A DNA stretch of 64,000 bases from Haliotis asinina. Taxonomy: Eukaryota > Mollusca > Gastropoda > Lepetellida > Haliotidae. The notes beneath the pieces were generated by a model that ran no database searches, was not told where the DNA came from, and worked only from the letters and a program-made list of their open reading frames with translations. A program made the translations under genes and the position numbers. The stretch is from NCBI RefSeq assembly GCF_037392515.1, contig NC_090283.1, forward strand, positions 25,374,249 to 25,438,248, given 5' to 3'. Positions 36,595 through 48,990 of the stretch are shown piece after piece (position 1 is the first letter of the stretch; each line of letters opens with the position of its first letter).

Positions 36595-36850
36595 TGAGTG
36601 AGTGAGTTGAGTTTTACGCCACACTCAGCAATATTCCAGCTATATGGCGGCGGTCTGCAAATAATTGAGTCTGACAATTCAGTGTTCAATAGCATGAGCA
36701 TCGATCTGAACAACTGGGAACCGATGAGATGTCTCAACCAAATCAGCGAGCCTGACCACCGGATCCCGTTAGTTACCTCTTATGACAAGCATAGTCACCT
36801 TTTTCGGCAAGCATGGGTTGCTGATGGCAACCGTCAGAATCTCATGACCA
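36595..36850 (-). repeat. SINE copy 2
   Basis: Same element in the same orientation: tail GTGAGTGAGTGAG at 36594, then GAGTTTTACGCCACACTCAG, AGCTATATGGCGGCGGTCTG, GAGCATCGATCTGAACAACT and TTATGACAAGCATAGTCACC. The 284 bp between copies 1 and 2 show no gene. Confidence 0.85.
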
Positions 36851-36896
36851 ACAAACCCGATAGGGTCCGGGTCAGAAGCGATCTTCAGTAAGCCGT

Positions 36897-37092
36897 ACTT
36901 GTCATAAGAGGTGACTAACAGGATCAGGTGGTCAGGGTCGCTGACTTGGTTTATATCGTATCTTCATCGTATCTCAGTTGCATATGTCGATGCTCATGCT
37001 GTCGATCACCGGATCGTCTTGCCCAGACTCGACTACTTACAGACCGCCACCACGTAACTGGAATATTGCTGAGTGAGGCGTAAGACTAAACA
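36897..37092 (+). repeat. SINE copy 3, inverted to copy 2
   Basis: Opposite orientation: head ACTTGTCATAAGAGGTGACT, GATCAGGTGGTCAGGGTCG, ATGCTCATGCTGTCGATCAC, ending GGAATATTGCTGAGTGAGGC GTAAGACTAAAC, with the (CTCA)n tail lost. Copies 2 and 3 stand head to head about 45 bp apart and could fold together in RNA. Confidence 0.82.
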
Positions 37093-37253
37093 TACAAAAC
37101 ACTAAATACATAGCATTCTGCTGCCCACGTTCAAAAACGTAACCATTATATTGTTTTGAAATAATAATAATAATCAAAGAGTGAAAATATTAACTGATTG
37201 GAGTAACTTCAACAAAAAAGGTCAGGAACGTTTTGAAAATGTCATCGCTATTA

Positions 37254-37454
37254 TTAAAACGGGTGTGAAATGTATTTGCTTCTGAGAATGGCGTCAGAAC
37301 AAACTAGCATGAAGTGGATTTCATTCTCATCTGCGGATTTACAGAACGGACACATTCTGTTCTCATCTGTGGGCATTTCCATGACTTTGTTTATCATTAA
37401 ATCTAACAAGTCAAATGTGAATATGTAAAAAATATTTCTGAATATATAATGCAC
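37254..37454 (-). pseudogene. RT C-terminal finger relic, other LINE family
   Basis: A short reverse-strand frame with CPFCKSADENEIHFMLVC, a C-x2-C-x8-H-x4-C finger typical of the C-terminus of LINE-type polymerases, followed by SDAILRSKYI. The spacing (x8) differs from the main family (x7), so it comes from another LINE family. The surrounding 37093-37602 shows no other feature. Confidence 0.6.
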
Positions 37455-37602
37455 AACTATTTTTCAGGCTTAAGAAAAATTTAAAACACCCAGTATCAAT
37501 CATAATCTTGAGCTGTCGTGAAGGGAAGAATGTCAATCCTGACAGAACACAACACAATTATATCGAGATTTATATTTCCAATGGCTGGGTTCATCCACAT
37601 AA

Positions 37603-37658
37603 GGCACCCGTGGCGAGCCACCTCCTCGTGGTGCGTGTTGGGTAACACCAAGAGCTCG
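37603..37658 (+). mobile_element. LINE 5'-end scrap
   Basis: The first 56 bases of the LINE 5' UTR (GGCACCCGTGGCGAGCCACC through AACACCAAGAGCTCG), then an abrupt join to an inverted ORF2 fragment. It is a 3'-truncated piece starting exactly at the 5' end, the opposite of the usual LINE truncation. Confidence 0.85.
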
Positions 37659-37829
37659 AATTTTAACTTTATCTGGATTATGTACAGTAGGGTGTTTGCG
37701 AAAATACTTCTTAGCTTTCTTCCTACACTTTCTGGCCCGTTTCGTTATTGAACCATGGTTTACGAACCCGTGGAACCGCAGAGGACTTGGGAATAGTTTG
37801 GTCAGCAATATCAGTCAGTATATCTGAAA
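37659..37829 (-). mobile_element. LINE J, part beyond the H insertion
   Basis: Antisense of the ORF2 linker (DIADQTIPKSSAVPRVRKPW, then a frameshifted basic stretch). It continues LINE J across the H insertion: J reads down to 49601, H's TSD CAGTATATCTGAAA bridges, and J resumes here. It ends at 37659 against the 5'-end scrap. Confidence 0.82.
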
Positions 37830-38469
37830 GGCACCCGTGGCGAGCCACCTCCTCGTGGTGGGTGCTGGGTAACGCCAAGAGCTCGCCGACACCCCTGTTG
37901 TGGACCCAGGGGGATATTTGGTCCACCAACCCGTTTGCCGTGGGTTGCAATCCTGTGTCGGTGGAGGAAGGGATCCTGGTGGTTGAGGGCAATAGGTGCC
38001 TGCAACCGTGTACCTATTGCTCAATACACCACTTTGGCCCTGACTTCACCTAGACGGGAGGTAGAACTGGCCTGGTTCTACCAATCGGCTGGTCATGTCA
38101 TGCCTTGTGCATGGTCAACATCAAATGTGGATTATGTATATCTTTGTATCTTTTCCACGAAATATTTTTGTGATACTCTCATGTTTGAAAATTTTTGCCA
38201 TGCCTAGAGTCCTATGCCAGAAGGCGGTGGCTCATGGGCCAATCTGGCAATACTGACCTCCGGGTTCTATGTGTCTTCAGATAATAGCCATGGGCGGAAC
38301 CAGCCTGACTTTTCTTCTGTTTGACAATTTTAGCTACCTGTGTCTGTACTGCTAGAGTATAACAACCCTGTAACCCTGGTGGTTTGGAGTCGATTTCCAC
38401 TTCGACACCGTCCTTGTTGACATTCCATGGTGGGTGGGGAGCAGGGTTGTCGAATATCCTTTCTTCATT

Positions 38470-39767
38470 ATGGCTACCCCCAATCTAACTGGTTCTCGAT
38501 CAAAATCAAAAATGCGACATGTTGAAACAGATGGTTTATCATCTTCTGACGATGACTCTACTGCAGTCAGTAGTGAATCCTGGCCGCGCTTTTTAGTTGT
38601 GGACGGAATTGATGGACAACCCTTGAAGCTTAACCCATTTGTCATATCAAAAGCCATTGCTGGAATATGTGGTGAAGTGAGAAATGTTACACGTCTCAGG
38701 ACAGGTTCTCTGTTAGTTGAATGTGCGAAGAGACAGCAATCTGTTAATTTGCTAGCAGATCGTAAGTTTGCGAATACTAGGATTACTGTTTCCGTTCATA
38801 AAACTCTTAATTCGTGCAGAGGCATCATACGTGATCGGGCAAAATGTCTTGCTGACATGTCAGAAGGCGAAATTGCTTCTGAACTGAAGTCCCAGAGTGT
38901 CACCTCTGTCAAGAGATTCTCTCGGAAAATAGGTGATGATATCATTGGGACGAATACATACCTGTTTACTTTCTGTCTCACGTCCTTACCAAAATCAATA
39001 AAGGCTGGTTATTTTAACATTGAAGTGGAAGTGTATATTCCCAATCCGCTTCGATGTTTCAGTTTGGACATGGAGCTAAGTCATGTCACAGTTCCCCAGT
39101 TTGCTCCCGTTGTAGTGGGAAACATGTAAATGTCAACTGCGCAAATGAAATAAAATGTGCGAACTGCAATGGTAACCATATGTCATTTTCCAAATCATGT
39201 CCAGCATATGAAAGACAAGCACAAATTTTGAAATTGAAGCACACCAACAATATATCCTTCAATGAAGCAAAGAAACTTTTACCAGTTACAAGTCACATGT
39301 CGTCTGCAAAAACGTACGCAGTAGCTGTTTCTACTCCTTGTACAAAGGTTGATCAGGGCTGTCAAACTGCGATCACCTGGGTCTCAGATGTCCAAACTGT
39401 TTTGTACAGTGTTTCTGGTGCCAGAAATGGTGCTGCCACTCAGACAGAGACTGACGCTGACCATATGCTTCCAGAAATGTCTCCCACACCATTACCCACC
39501 ACTACATCGCCAGCACCTGAAGTTCTTTCAGACCTCGAAGTACAGCCAGCATCGGTAAACAAACCTAAACGTCTTACAAACAAACAACAGAAACAACTCA
39601 AAAAGAGAGAAACTAGGGCACATAAGCACATAGAAGTGTCTCTTCCTTTAACTGTTCCTGTAGAGGTTCACAACACTTTTGAACCTCTGGACATGGAGGT
39701 CACGCCATCGCTATCAGATCAGCGAAGACCTTCTCCACGTGCTCGATCTCCAATTGAACCACCATGA
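38470..39767 (+). pseudogene. LINE H ORF1, frameshift in first knuckle
   Basis: Starts at ATG 38470 (MATPNLTGSRSKSKM). The conserved domain (LKLNPFVISKAIAGICGEV, LRTGSLLVECAKRQQ) is intact. At about 39058-39066 roughly ten bases are missing, so PLRCF runs out of frame just where KCQK should stand; the correct frame resumes as FGHGAKSC, CSRCSGKHVNVNC and CANCNGNHMSFSKSC and continues to TGA 39765-39767. The tail ends SPIEPP. ORF2 begins inside the stop as ATGA. Confidence 0.9.
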
Positions 39768-42700
39768 CTTCTTCCACTACTTTATTTCAATGGAATTGTA
39801 GAGGACTTCGTAATAATTTTAATGATCTTCAGCTATTAATACAAGATCTAAAACCATCAGCCTTTTGCTTACAGGAAACTTTCCTTAAAGCTACAGATAA
39901 TTTTGACCTGAGATCATATACTTCTTACCATCACTTTTCCCCTCCAGGTTATAAAGCTACTGGAGGATCTTCTGTTATGGTGAGGCAGGGTGTTATTCAC
40001 AGTCCTGTTCCTCTTAATACCCCTCTCCAGGCTGTCGCTGTACGAGTAACCCTGAATATTGTTTTTACTCTTTGTTCTTTATATATTCCACCTTCGTTTT
40101 GTCTCCAACAGGTTGACCTTCAAGCATTATATGACCAACTCTCGAAGCCCTGTGTCATCCTGGGAGATTTAAATGGTCATAACCCTCTTTGGGGTAGTAC
40201 TAACATCAATACAAACGGTAAAATCTTAGAGGAGTTTTTCTCAAACAATGATTTATGTATTTGTAATGATGGTGCTTACACTTATCATCATCCAGGAATT
40301 GGCAGTTACTCTTGGCTGGACTTGTCAATAGTGGATTCCAATTTACTGGGTGAATTCGAGTGGTAGGTTCACGATGACCTGTGCGGAAGCGACCATTTTC
40401 CTACTGTTCCCACAGCTGTGGGTCCATCTGATGTTCCTCCATCATCCAGATGGAATTTCACTAAGGCTGACTGGAATTTGTATGCAACTCTTTGTACTAA
40501 TAAACTGACACCTGATGCTTTTACAGATGTTGCAGATCCTATAGAATCTTTCTCTGCTGAACTTCTCAAAATAGCTGAAGATTGTATTCCAAAGTCCTCT
40601 CCAAATTCTCACATACGTAAACCATGGTTTACAGCTGATTTCAAACAAGCTAGGAAAGCACGGAGGAAGACTGAACATTATTTCCGTCGCCATCCCATGG
40701 TCCATAACTGAAATAAATATAAAATACTAAATGCTAAAGCCCGGCGTATTTTTAAACAAAATAAACGCAAGTCTTGGCAAAATTATGTGTCAAGGATAAC
40801 TTCACGAACGCCAATGTCAAAGGTTTGGAACATGATCCAGAAAATAAAAGGTAAGGGGACCAAATCAAGCATCCACCATCTACAATCTGGAGATCAGCTG
40901 TTAACTGATCGATCCGATATCGCAAATAGACTGGGTGAAACGCTTGCCAAACATTCTTCCTCGTCTAATTATTTTCCAAAATTTCAAAAATACCAAGAAC
41001 AACAGGAGAAGAAACCCATCAGTTTTCATTCGGACAACGGGGAAGATTATAACGAACTCTTTTCTATCCATGAGCTTTATAATGCTCTTGAACAAGCTAA
41101 TAATACCGCTACAGGAGCTGATGGTATACATTATCAACTCCTGAAACACTTACCAGGATCATGTTTGGAGACTCTGTTGAATATCTTTGATGAAATTTGG
41201 ACGTCAGGTAAATTTCCTTCATCATGGCGTGATGCCATAGTTGTTCCCATACCTAAACCGGGAGGTGATCATACTGATCCATCTAATTATAGACCTATTT
41301 CACTGACTAGCTGCGTTTGCAAAACCATGGAACGCATGGTCAATAACAGATTGATATGGTACTTAGAATCAAACAACTTAATCACAGATATTCAATGTGG
41401 TTTTCGCAAAAATCGAAGTACCATTGACCATTTGGTTCGATTGGAATCACTCATTAAGAATGCCATTGTATCCAAACAGCATGCAGTGTCAATCTTTTTC
41501 GATTTAGAAAAGGCTTATGACACTACATGGAAGCACGGTATTTTAAAAGATATTCATGACTTTGGATTGCGAGGCCGTCTGCCTCAATTTATATCCGAAT
41601 TTTTAGCTGACAGGCAATTTCAAGTCCGCGTGGGTTCTACCTTGTCTGATTATTATGCTCAAGATCAGGGTGTCCCACAAGGCAGTATTTTGTCTGTCAC
41701 TTTATTTAGCATTAAAATCAACAGTTTAGCAAAGGTTTTAAATGATTCAATTGATGGATCACTTTTCGTGGATGATTTTAATATTTCTTGTCGTGGGAAA
41801 AACATGCACACAATTGAAAGACAACTCAAGCTTTGTTTAAATAAGATTGTTAATGGTTTATGGAAAATGGATTTAAATTTTCAAAATCCAAAACTAATTG
41901 CATCCACTTTTGCCGAAAGTATACACCTCATAAAGACCTCGAACTATATCTAGATAACACACCTATTTCAGTTGTTAAAGAAGCAAAATTCTTGGGCATA
42001 CTTTTTGATGAACATTTAACATTTCGACCACACATTAAATATTTAAAAAATAAATGCCTGAAGGCCCTCAATTTGCTGAAGGTTGTATCTAATACAAAGT
42101 GGGGTGCAGACCAGAAAACCCTCCTCCAACTATACCGAGCTCTTATACGATCCAAACTTGATTACGGCTCCGTTGTGTATGGCGGAGCCTGCAAAAGCAA
42201 CCTGAAACTTTTAGATTCTATTCATCACCACGGTCTAAGACTTTGTCTTGGATCCTTTCGAACTTCTCCCCTTGACAGTCTTTATGTTGAAGCCGATGAG
42301 CCTTCTTTGAACCATCGGCGTATTAAGTTTTCTTTGCAGTATGTTACAAAACTGTTTTCTAATGAATCCAACCCTGCATACAACTGCGTTTTTAATCCTC
42401 TCTACGAGGATTTGTATGGGAAAAACTTCTCTTATTCTGCCTCTTGGAATACGAATTAAACCTTTCCTTTCTGCTGCTGGCATTTAGCTACAAAATATAG
42501 CTCCTTCCCGTCTTCTTTCGTCTCCTCCTTGGCAATTGGTTAGGCCAGAGGTTGACCTCACCCTGACAATGTTTAAGAAATCCGAAACAAATGAATTACA
42601 ATACAAACAGGGATATAATCAGTTAAAAAGTAAATATAGCAATTACAAAAAAAATCCTTGTTCACAGACGGGTCCAAGGACGGTGGCGCTGTGGCCTGTG

Positions 42701-42768
42701 CCACTGTCATTGGTTCTACAACAAGATCTTTTTAACACAGTTAGTTCTCATTTAATTATTGCATTTTT
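39764..42768 (+). pseudogene. LINE H ORF2, stops and deletion
   Basis: Starts at ATG 39764. The endonuclease is open to a nonsense codon at 40364-40366 just before VHDDLCGSDHF; a second stop is at 40709-40711 in the linker. RT is open 40787 to about 41850 (FDLEKAYDTTW, QGVPQGS, FVDD), then a frameshift, with the thumb read at 41860-42459 and another shift near 42420. RNase H is largely deleted: VALWPVPLSLV at about 42700 joins directly to LFNTVSSHLIIAFL. LINE I interrupts it at 42769. Confidence 0.9.
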
Positions 42769-43341
42769 GGCACCCATGAAGAGCCACCTCCTCGTGGTGG
42801 GTGCTGGGTAACGCTAAGTGCTCTCCCGTGTGGACCTGGGACAGAATGTGTCCACAGCACCCTATTGCTTGTCGTAAGAGGCGACTAAAGTGGGCAACCT
42901 GTTTGTCGTGGGTTGCGTCCCGTGTCGGTGAAGGACGGTAGTCTGATGGTTGAGGGCAGTAGGACACTGAACCATTTTGCTCCTATTGCTCAACACACCA
43001 CTTCGGCCCTTACTTCACCTAGACGGGTGGTAGAACTGGCTACAGCTATGTAATGCTCAAAATTTATAAAACTGTTGCTTTGATTTTTCATGCTTGGCTA
43101 TTTTGAAATTGTTAGTTCAAACCCATCATTTTATGTATGTTTTTGCCTAGAGTCGTACGCCCAGAAGGCGGTGGCTCATGGGCCAATCTGGTGGAACTAT
43201 TAATCTTTTAATTTTTCTGCTGGAGTATATCATCCGGGTATCCTTGGTGCTGCAAGCTGGAGATCCGCTTGTTTTTAGCATTGTCCTTGTGATACTCCGT
43301 GGTGGGTGGGGAGCTCGGATGACGAATCATTACCAATTAGC

Positions 43342-44601
43342 ATGGAATACGAACCCCAAACAAAAAAAACGAAACGTCCACTTGACATTGATTATGATGA
43401 ACAGCGACCTTCCAAATCTGTTGATTATTGGCCACGTTTCCTACTTCTTGAGACTCTTGATCAAACTCCATTAAAGCTGAATCCGTTTGCTATATCAAAA
43501 GGTATCCACGGAATAGCTGGAGAAATTAAAGATGTGAAACGCCTGCGTTCAGGATCTCTGTTGCTTGAATGTAATAGAAAACAACAAGCAACCAATCTGC
43601 TGTCCACTGAAATGTTTGTTGGAGTTCCGGTAAAGGTGTCTGCACATACAACTTTGAACACCAGTAAAGGAATTGTAAGAGATCGAGACCGTCTATTTGC
43701 AGATATGACTGAGTTTGACATTGTATCGGAAATGAAGAATCAAGGAGTGATAGATGTAAAACGATTTTAAAGCCGGAAGAATAATGAGGTTGTTCCAACT
43801 AACACGTACCTGTTTTCGTTCTCTGCACCAAATGCACCCAAATCAATCAAGGCAGGTTACTGCAATGTTAACGTTGATATGTACATCCCCAACCCTTTGC
43901 GGTGTTTTAAATGCCAGAAATATGGACATGGTGTGAACACTTGCACATTGTCTGTTGTGTGTGCTCACTGTGGTGAGAAAACACACACAACAGAAGATTG
44001 TGACAGGGATTTTAAAAAATGCACCAACTGCTCAGGCGATCATTCGTCATTTTCTAAACAGTGTCCTATTTGGAAAGAGCAAATGGAGATAAACAGAATA
44101 AAGTTTACTCAAAATATCTCCTTTTCTGAGGCAAAAAAAACTGGTACAGATATCTGATCTTCAAGAAAGTTATGCTACAGTAGCAAAAACACCATCTGAG
44201 TCTAGCTCTAAAAGAACAAAATCATCAACAGGCTGCCAGACTACCTTGACTTGGGTAAATTGCAACTCTCCACAGATGCTATACCCTGCTATATCATCAC
44301 AGACTGAGGAATCAGTGCCTAGTACATCCAAGTCTTCTTCTGATCACAAATCATCATCATCTCAGTCACATTCAAAGTCTCAACCAACAGCTGATAGTCA
44401 ACACACTGTTAAAAGTAAACCTAAGCCTAAGCCTGATGTGGCAGAGCTCCAAAAGGGTCACAAAATAAAATTCAATTGTTCAACAAATATGGGTCTCTTG
44501 AAGACATGGACGTTTCTGAAAACGTCCATTCTAGGGCACATAGCTTGTCGCCCTCCAAAAGAGTGCGGAGTAGATCCCCAATAAATTCCCCTAAAAGATA
44601 G
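43342..44601 (+). pseudogene. LINE I ORF1, broken
   Basis: Start at ATG 43342 (MEYEPQTKKTKRP), as in C. It has an in-frame TAA at 43768-43770 after VKRF, a one-base gain in the A-run at about 44135, and a further shift near 44490. Knuckles CFKCQKYGHGVNTC, CAHCGEKTHTTEDC and CTNCSGDHSSFSKQC are all readable. The stop TAG at 44599-44601 overlaps the ORF2 frame as ATAG, exactly as in C. Confidence 0.88.
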
Positions 44602-47600
44602 TTTATTCCAACAATATTCTACAGTGGAACTGCAGAGGACTGAGGACTAACTTACATGAATTACAGCTATTAGTCCAAGATTTTACACCTTCAGCGATCT
44701 GTCTGCAGGAGACTTATTTAAAACAGACAGATACTTTCGATCTTCGTCATTACAAAGTATATCATTGCTTTTCACCTCCAGGTGATAAGGCCACGGGAGG
44801 ATCTTCCATTCTAATCAAAGACAACATTATCCATAGCCCCGTTTCACTTAATACTAATCTTGAGGTCGTTGCAGTACGACTAACTTTGCACGTTGCCTTT
44901 ACATTATGCTCACTCTATATCTCTCCGTCTTTGACGTTTGCCAAAACCGTATCTTCAAGCTCTGTATGACCAACTCCCGAAGCCCTGTCTTATCATGGGA
45001 GATCTGAAAGGGCACAACCCACTCTGGGGTAGTGTAACTACTAACGCTAAAGGTAAATTGTTGGAAGACTTTTGTTCTGACAATGATTTATGTATTTATA
45101 ATGATGGTTCCAACACATATTTACACCCTGGGACAGGGACCTATTCTGCTCTGCTCATTGACAAATTCCGAACTACTAAATGAATTCGAATGGTCAGTCC
45201 ACGATGACCTCTGTGGAAGTGACCATTTTCCTACTATTCTCAAACTGTAACTCCATCTGATGTTCCTCCTTCATCAAGGCGGAATTTTAAAGAGGCTAAC
45301 TGGGCTTTATATGAAACACTGTGTGCTGAGAAACTTAATCCTGAACGTTTTATTGACGTTCCCGATGCTATTAAATATTTTTCTGAGGACCTGAATTCCA
45401 TAGCTGATGAGTGTATACCAAAGTCCTCTGTAGTTCCACACATAAGAAAACCATGGTTCAACGATGAGTGCAAACAAGCTAGGAAGGCAAGGAAAAAGGC
45501 AGAACATTATTTCCGTCGCCATCCTATGGTGCATAATTTCAATAAATTTAAGATTTTAAATGCTAAAGCACGGCGTACTTTTAAACAGAACAAACGCCAA
45601 TCTTGGCAAAATTATGTATCCAAAATAAATTCTCGGACACCAATGTCCAAGGTATGGAACATGGTCCAGAAAATCAAAGGTAAGGGTACTAAATCTACTG
45701 TCCATCATCTTAAAGATGATGATCAATTGCTTACTGATAAATCAGATATTGCTAATAAACTGGGCGAAACCCTTGCTAAACACTCTTCCTCTTCAAATTA
45801 TGTACCTAAATTTCAGCAATATCAAAAACAACAAGAAAAGAAAACTATTAATTTCAATTCTGATAATGGGGAAGATTATAATGAAACGTTTTCTATTCAT
45901 GAACTCCATACTGCTCTTGATCAAGCTCATGACACTGCTACAGGAGCTGATAACATACATTATCAACTCCTGAAGCACTTACCAGAATCCTGCCTAGAAA
46001 CTCTTCTCAATATTTTTGATGATATTTGGACATCGGGTAACTTTCCTCCTTCATGGCGTGACGCCATAGTAGTACCAATACCTAAACCTGGACGTGATCA
46101 TACCGATCCATCCAATTATCGGCCGATTTCATTAACTAGCTGTGTTTGCAAGACCATGGAACGCATGATAAATAATCGACTTGTTTGGTACTTGGAAACA
46201 AATAATCTTATCACAGCTATACAATGTGGTTTCCGTAACAACAGAAGTACTGTCGATCACTTAGTGCGACTGGAATCATTTGTTAACGCACTAATTAATA
46301 AACAATCTTGGATCTTGAAAAAGCATATGACACAACCTGGAAACATGGTATTTTGAGGGATTTACATGACTTTGGTTTGCGAGGTCGTTTGCCTCAATTT
46401 ATTGCCAACTTTTTAAATGACGGACAATTCCAGGTCCGTGTGGGTTCTACCCTGTCTGAGCGACTCAGCTTGTCGTAAGAGGCGACTAACGGGATCGGGT
46501 GGTCAGACTAGCTGACTTGGTTGACACATGTCATTGGTTCCCCATTGCGCAGATCGATGCTCATGTTGTTGATCACTGGATTGTCTGGTCCAGACTCGAT
46601 TATTTACAGACCGTCGCCATATAGCTGGAATATTGCTAAGTGCGACGTAAAACTAAACTCACTCACTCACTCTACCCTGTCTGATCATTACAATCAGGAT
46701 CAGGGTGTTCCACAAGGCAGTATTTTATCTGTCACTCTTTTTAGCATCAAGATCAACAGTTTATCAAAAGTTTTAAACGATTCAATTGATGGATTGCTTT
46801 TCGTGGATGATTTTAATATTTCTTGCCGAGGTAAAAATATGCATACTATTGAACGGCAACTGCAGTTGTGTTTAAACAAAATAAATAAATGGTGTCTTGA
46901 AAACGGCTTCAAATTTTCGAAGTCCAAAACTAATTGTATACATTTTTGCAGAACATATAAGCCACATAAGGACCCAGAACTATCTCCAGATGGCACTACC
47001 ATCAAAATTGTAAAGGAGGCCAAGTTCTTGGGATTAATTTTTGACTCACATTTAACGTTTCTACCACATATCAAATCCCTCAAAACTAAATGCCTGAAGG
47101 CACTTGACTTGTTGAAAGTCGTTTCAAATTCTAAATGGGGAGGGGACCAAGCTACCCTCCTGCAACTTTATCGATCATTGATCCGGTCAAAACTTGATTA
47201 TGGCTCCATTGTATATGGTGGAGCCTGTAAAAGCAACCTGAAACTTTTAGATTCTGTTCACCATCAAGGTCTAAGACTTTGTCTTGGCTCCTTTCGAACT
47301 TCACCTGTTGACAGCCTGTACGTTGAGGCCGATGAGCTATCTCTTGAGCAGCGACGTATCAAATTAGCTTTACAGTATGTAACAAAATTATATTCCAGTG
47401 AGTCAAACCCTGCATATAACTGTGTTTTCAGTCCTCTATGTGAGGACTTATACAATATGGAATCTTCTCTTGTACCGCCTCTTGGTTTAAGAATTAAACC
47501 ATTTCTTGCTGCTGCGGGCATTGAGCTGGAAAATATAGCTCCTTCCCGTCTTCTTTCTTCTCCTCCTTGGCAGTTGGTTAGGCCACAAGTGGACCTAACA

Positions 47601-48474
47601 TTGACCACATTTAAAAAATCAGAAACTAATGAATTACAGTATTAACAAGAATATAATGAATTGAAACATAAATATAGCAGTTATAAATACTTATTTACAG
47701 ATGGGTCCAAGGACGGTGGCGCAGTAGCTTGTGCCACTGTCATTGGATCCAGGACAATATCTTCTAGATTACCAGACAACAGTTCTATTTTTACCGCTGA
47801 GGCTAACGCCATATTAACAGCTCTTAAATATATTCAAAGACGCCATAAACATAAACAATATATAATCTATTCCGACTCTCTTTCTTGCCTTCAAGCGATT
47901 AAAATTTTTTCTTGTAAACATCCACTTTTAATTGAAATTATTGAATTATATAATGATCTTGCTACTGGCCAGTACGACATCGTCTTCTGTTGGTTACCCA
48001 GCCACGTAGGCATTTCCGGTAACGCAATGGCCGATCTTGCTCCTAAGGCAGCACTCAACAAATCTGTGACACCACTTCTTATTCCTTATTCTGACTACAA
48101 AGCTAGCATTAGAGCTTACACTCGTGATCTGATGCAGAAGAAGTGGGACACCCAAGTAGGTATAAATAAACTACATGAAATAAAACCCTACATTGGTTAT
48201 ACATACTTGGGTTGTCAGTCCAGATTTGAAGAAGTCATTTTGCGACGATGTCGTATTGGCCATACAAGATACACTCACGCATACCTTTTAAAAGGTGAGG
48301 ATCCTCCGTTTTGTATCCCTTGTGATGAGAGAGTCACGGTCAAGCATATCCTGCTTGACTGTGTTGAATTCTCCATCATAAGGGATAAGTATTTTTCTGT
48401 AAAAACTCTTAAGGATCTTTTTAACACAGTCAGCGCTCATTTAATTATTGCTTTTTTTAAAGGAAATTGATTTC
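44598..48474 (+). pseudogene. LINE I ORF2, multiply broken
   Basis: Endonuclease pieces QWNCRGLRTN, QETYLKQTDTF and GHNPLWGSV are separated by shifts near 44930, 45155 and 45240. Linker and RT start are open at 45526-46356 (TMERMINNRLVWY, QCGF), with a deletion in motif A (INKQSWILKK). The SINE lies at 46460-46670. RT resumes at 46685 (QGVPQGS, GLLFVDDF), open to a nonsense codon at 47643-47645. RNase H and the finger are open 47661-48470 (FTDGSKDGG, FTAEANAIL, YSDSLSC, WLPSHVGISGN, CIPCDERVTVKHILLDC). ADLAPKAA replaces ADLAAKAA. Confidence 0.88.
46460..46670 (+). repeat. SINE copy 4, in LINE I
   Basis: Complete 211-bp SINE with a perfect 14-bp TSD, TCTACCCTGTCTGA, at 46446-46459 and 46671-46684. 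Head GCTTGTCGTAAGAGGCGACT, body GGGATCGGGTGGTCAG, ATGCTCATGTTGTTGATCAC, GATTATTTACAGACC, and 3' end GGAATATTGCTAAGTGCGAC GTAAAACTAAACTCACTCACTCAC. The end from ATATTGC on resembles the LINE end. Its intact TSD makes it the latest event of this nest. Confidence 0.95.
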
Positions 48475-48990
48475 TTGGTTGAATTTTGAGTTATATGTTC
48501 TGTCTAATGTACTTTAATAATTGGTAGTTTAGGTTAGGAACTAGAATTGTTAGTGGCTGTACACTCAAAGGGGGTTGAAGTATTATAAAATTATTGTCCT
48601 CCTGAGAGGGTACGTAAGTCCACAAACATTTCATGTAAATTTAAATCTACCAGGTTTTCAATCGTAGTATTCTTGTTGTTTTAATTTTGGCTAGCATATT
48701 GTACACTCGCCAGCAGCTGAAGGGATGGTGTAAATCCAACTAGGGTCCATGCAGGTAGCAAAGGTACTGTAAGTCCCCATGGTCCCTAGTTTGGTGATCT
48801 ACCTTCAGTTGTTGGCGATCTATAGCCTGATTTTATAGTGTATTGTCCTAATGGTGATGTTGTTTTTAACTTTCCATGCTAGTTTTAATTCCATTTGTGA
48901 CATATAATTAATTTTGATATTAGATGTTCTCGTCACGATATGGCTGAGATATTGCCGATGTGACGTTAAATTTTAACTCACTCACTCACT

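Larger units (their letters stand above)
42769..48990 (+). mobile_element. LINE I, full-length insertion in H
   Basis: 5' end GGCACCCATGAAGAGCC at 42769; tail (CTCA)n ends at 48990. The flanks ATTGCATTTTT (42758-42768) and ATTGGATGTTT (48991-49001) form an 11-bp TSD with two differences. It contains an SINE at 46460-46670. The 5' UTR (42769-43341) has an extra block near 42850-42890 carrying TTGTCGTAAGAGGCGACTAA, shared with the SINE head. The subfamily is that of C and F. Confidence 0.9.
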
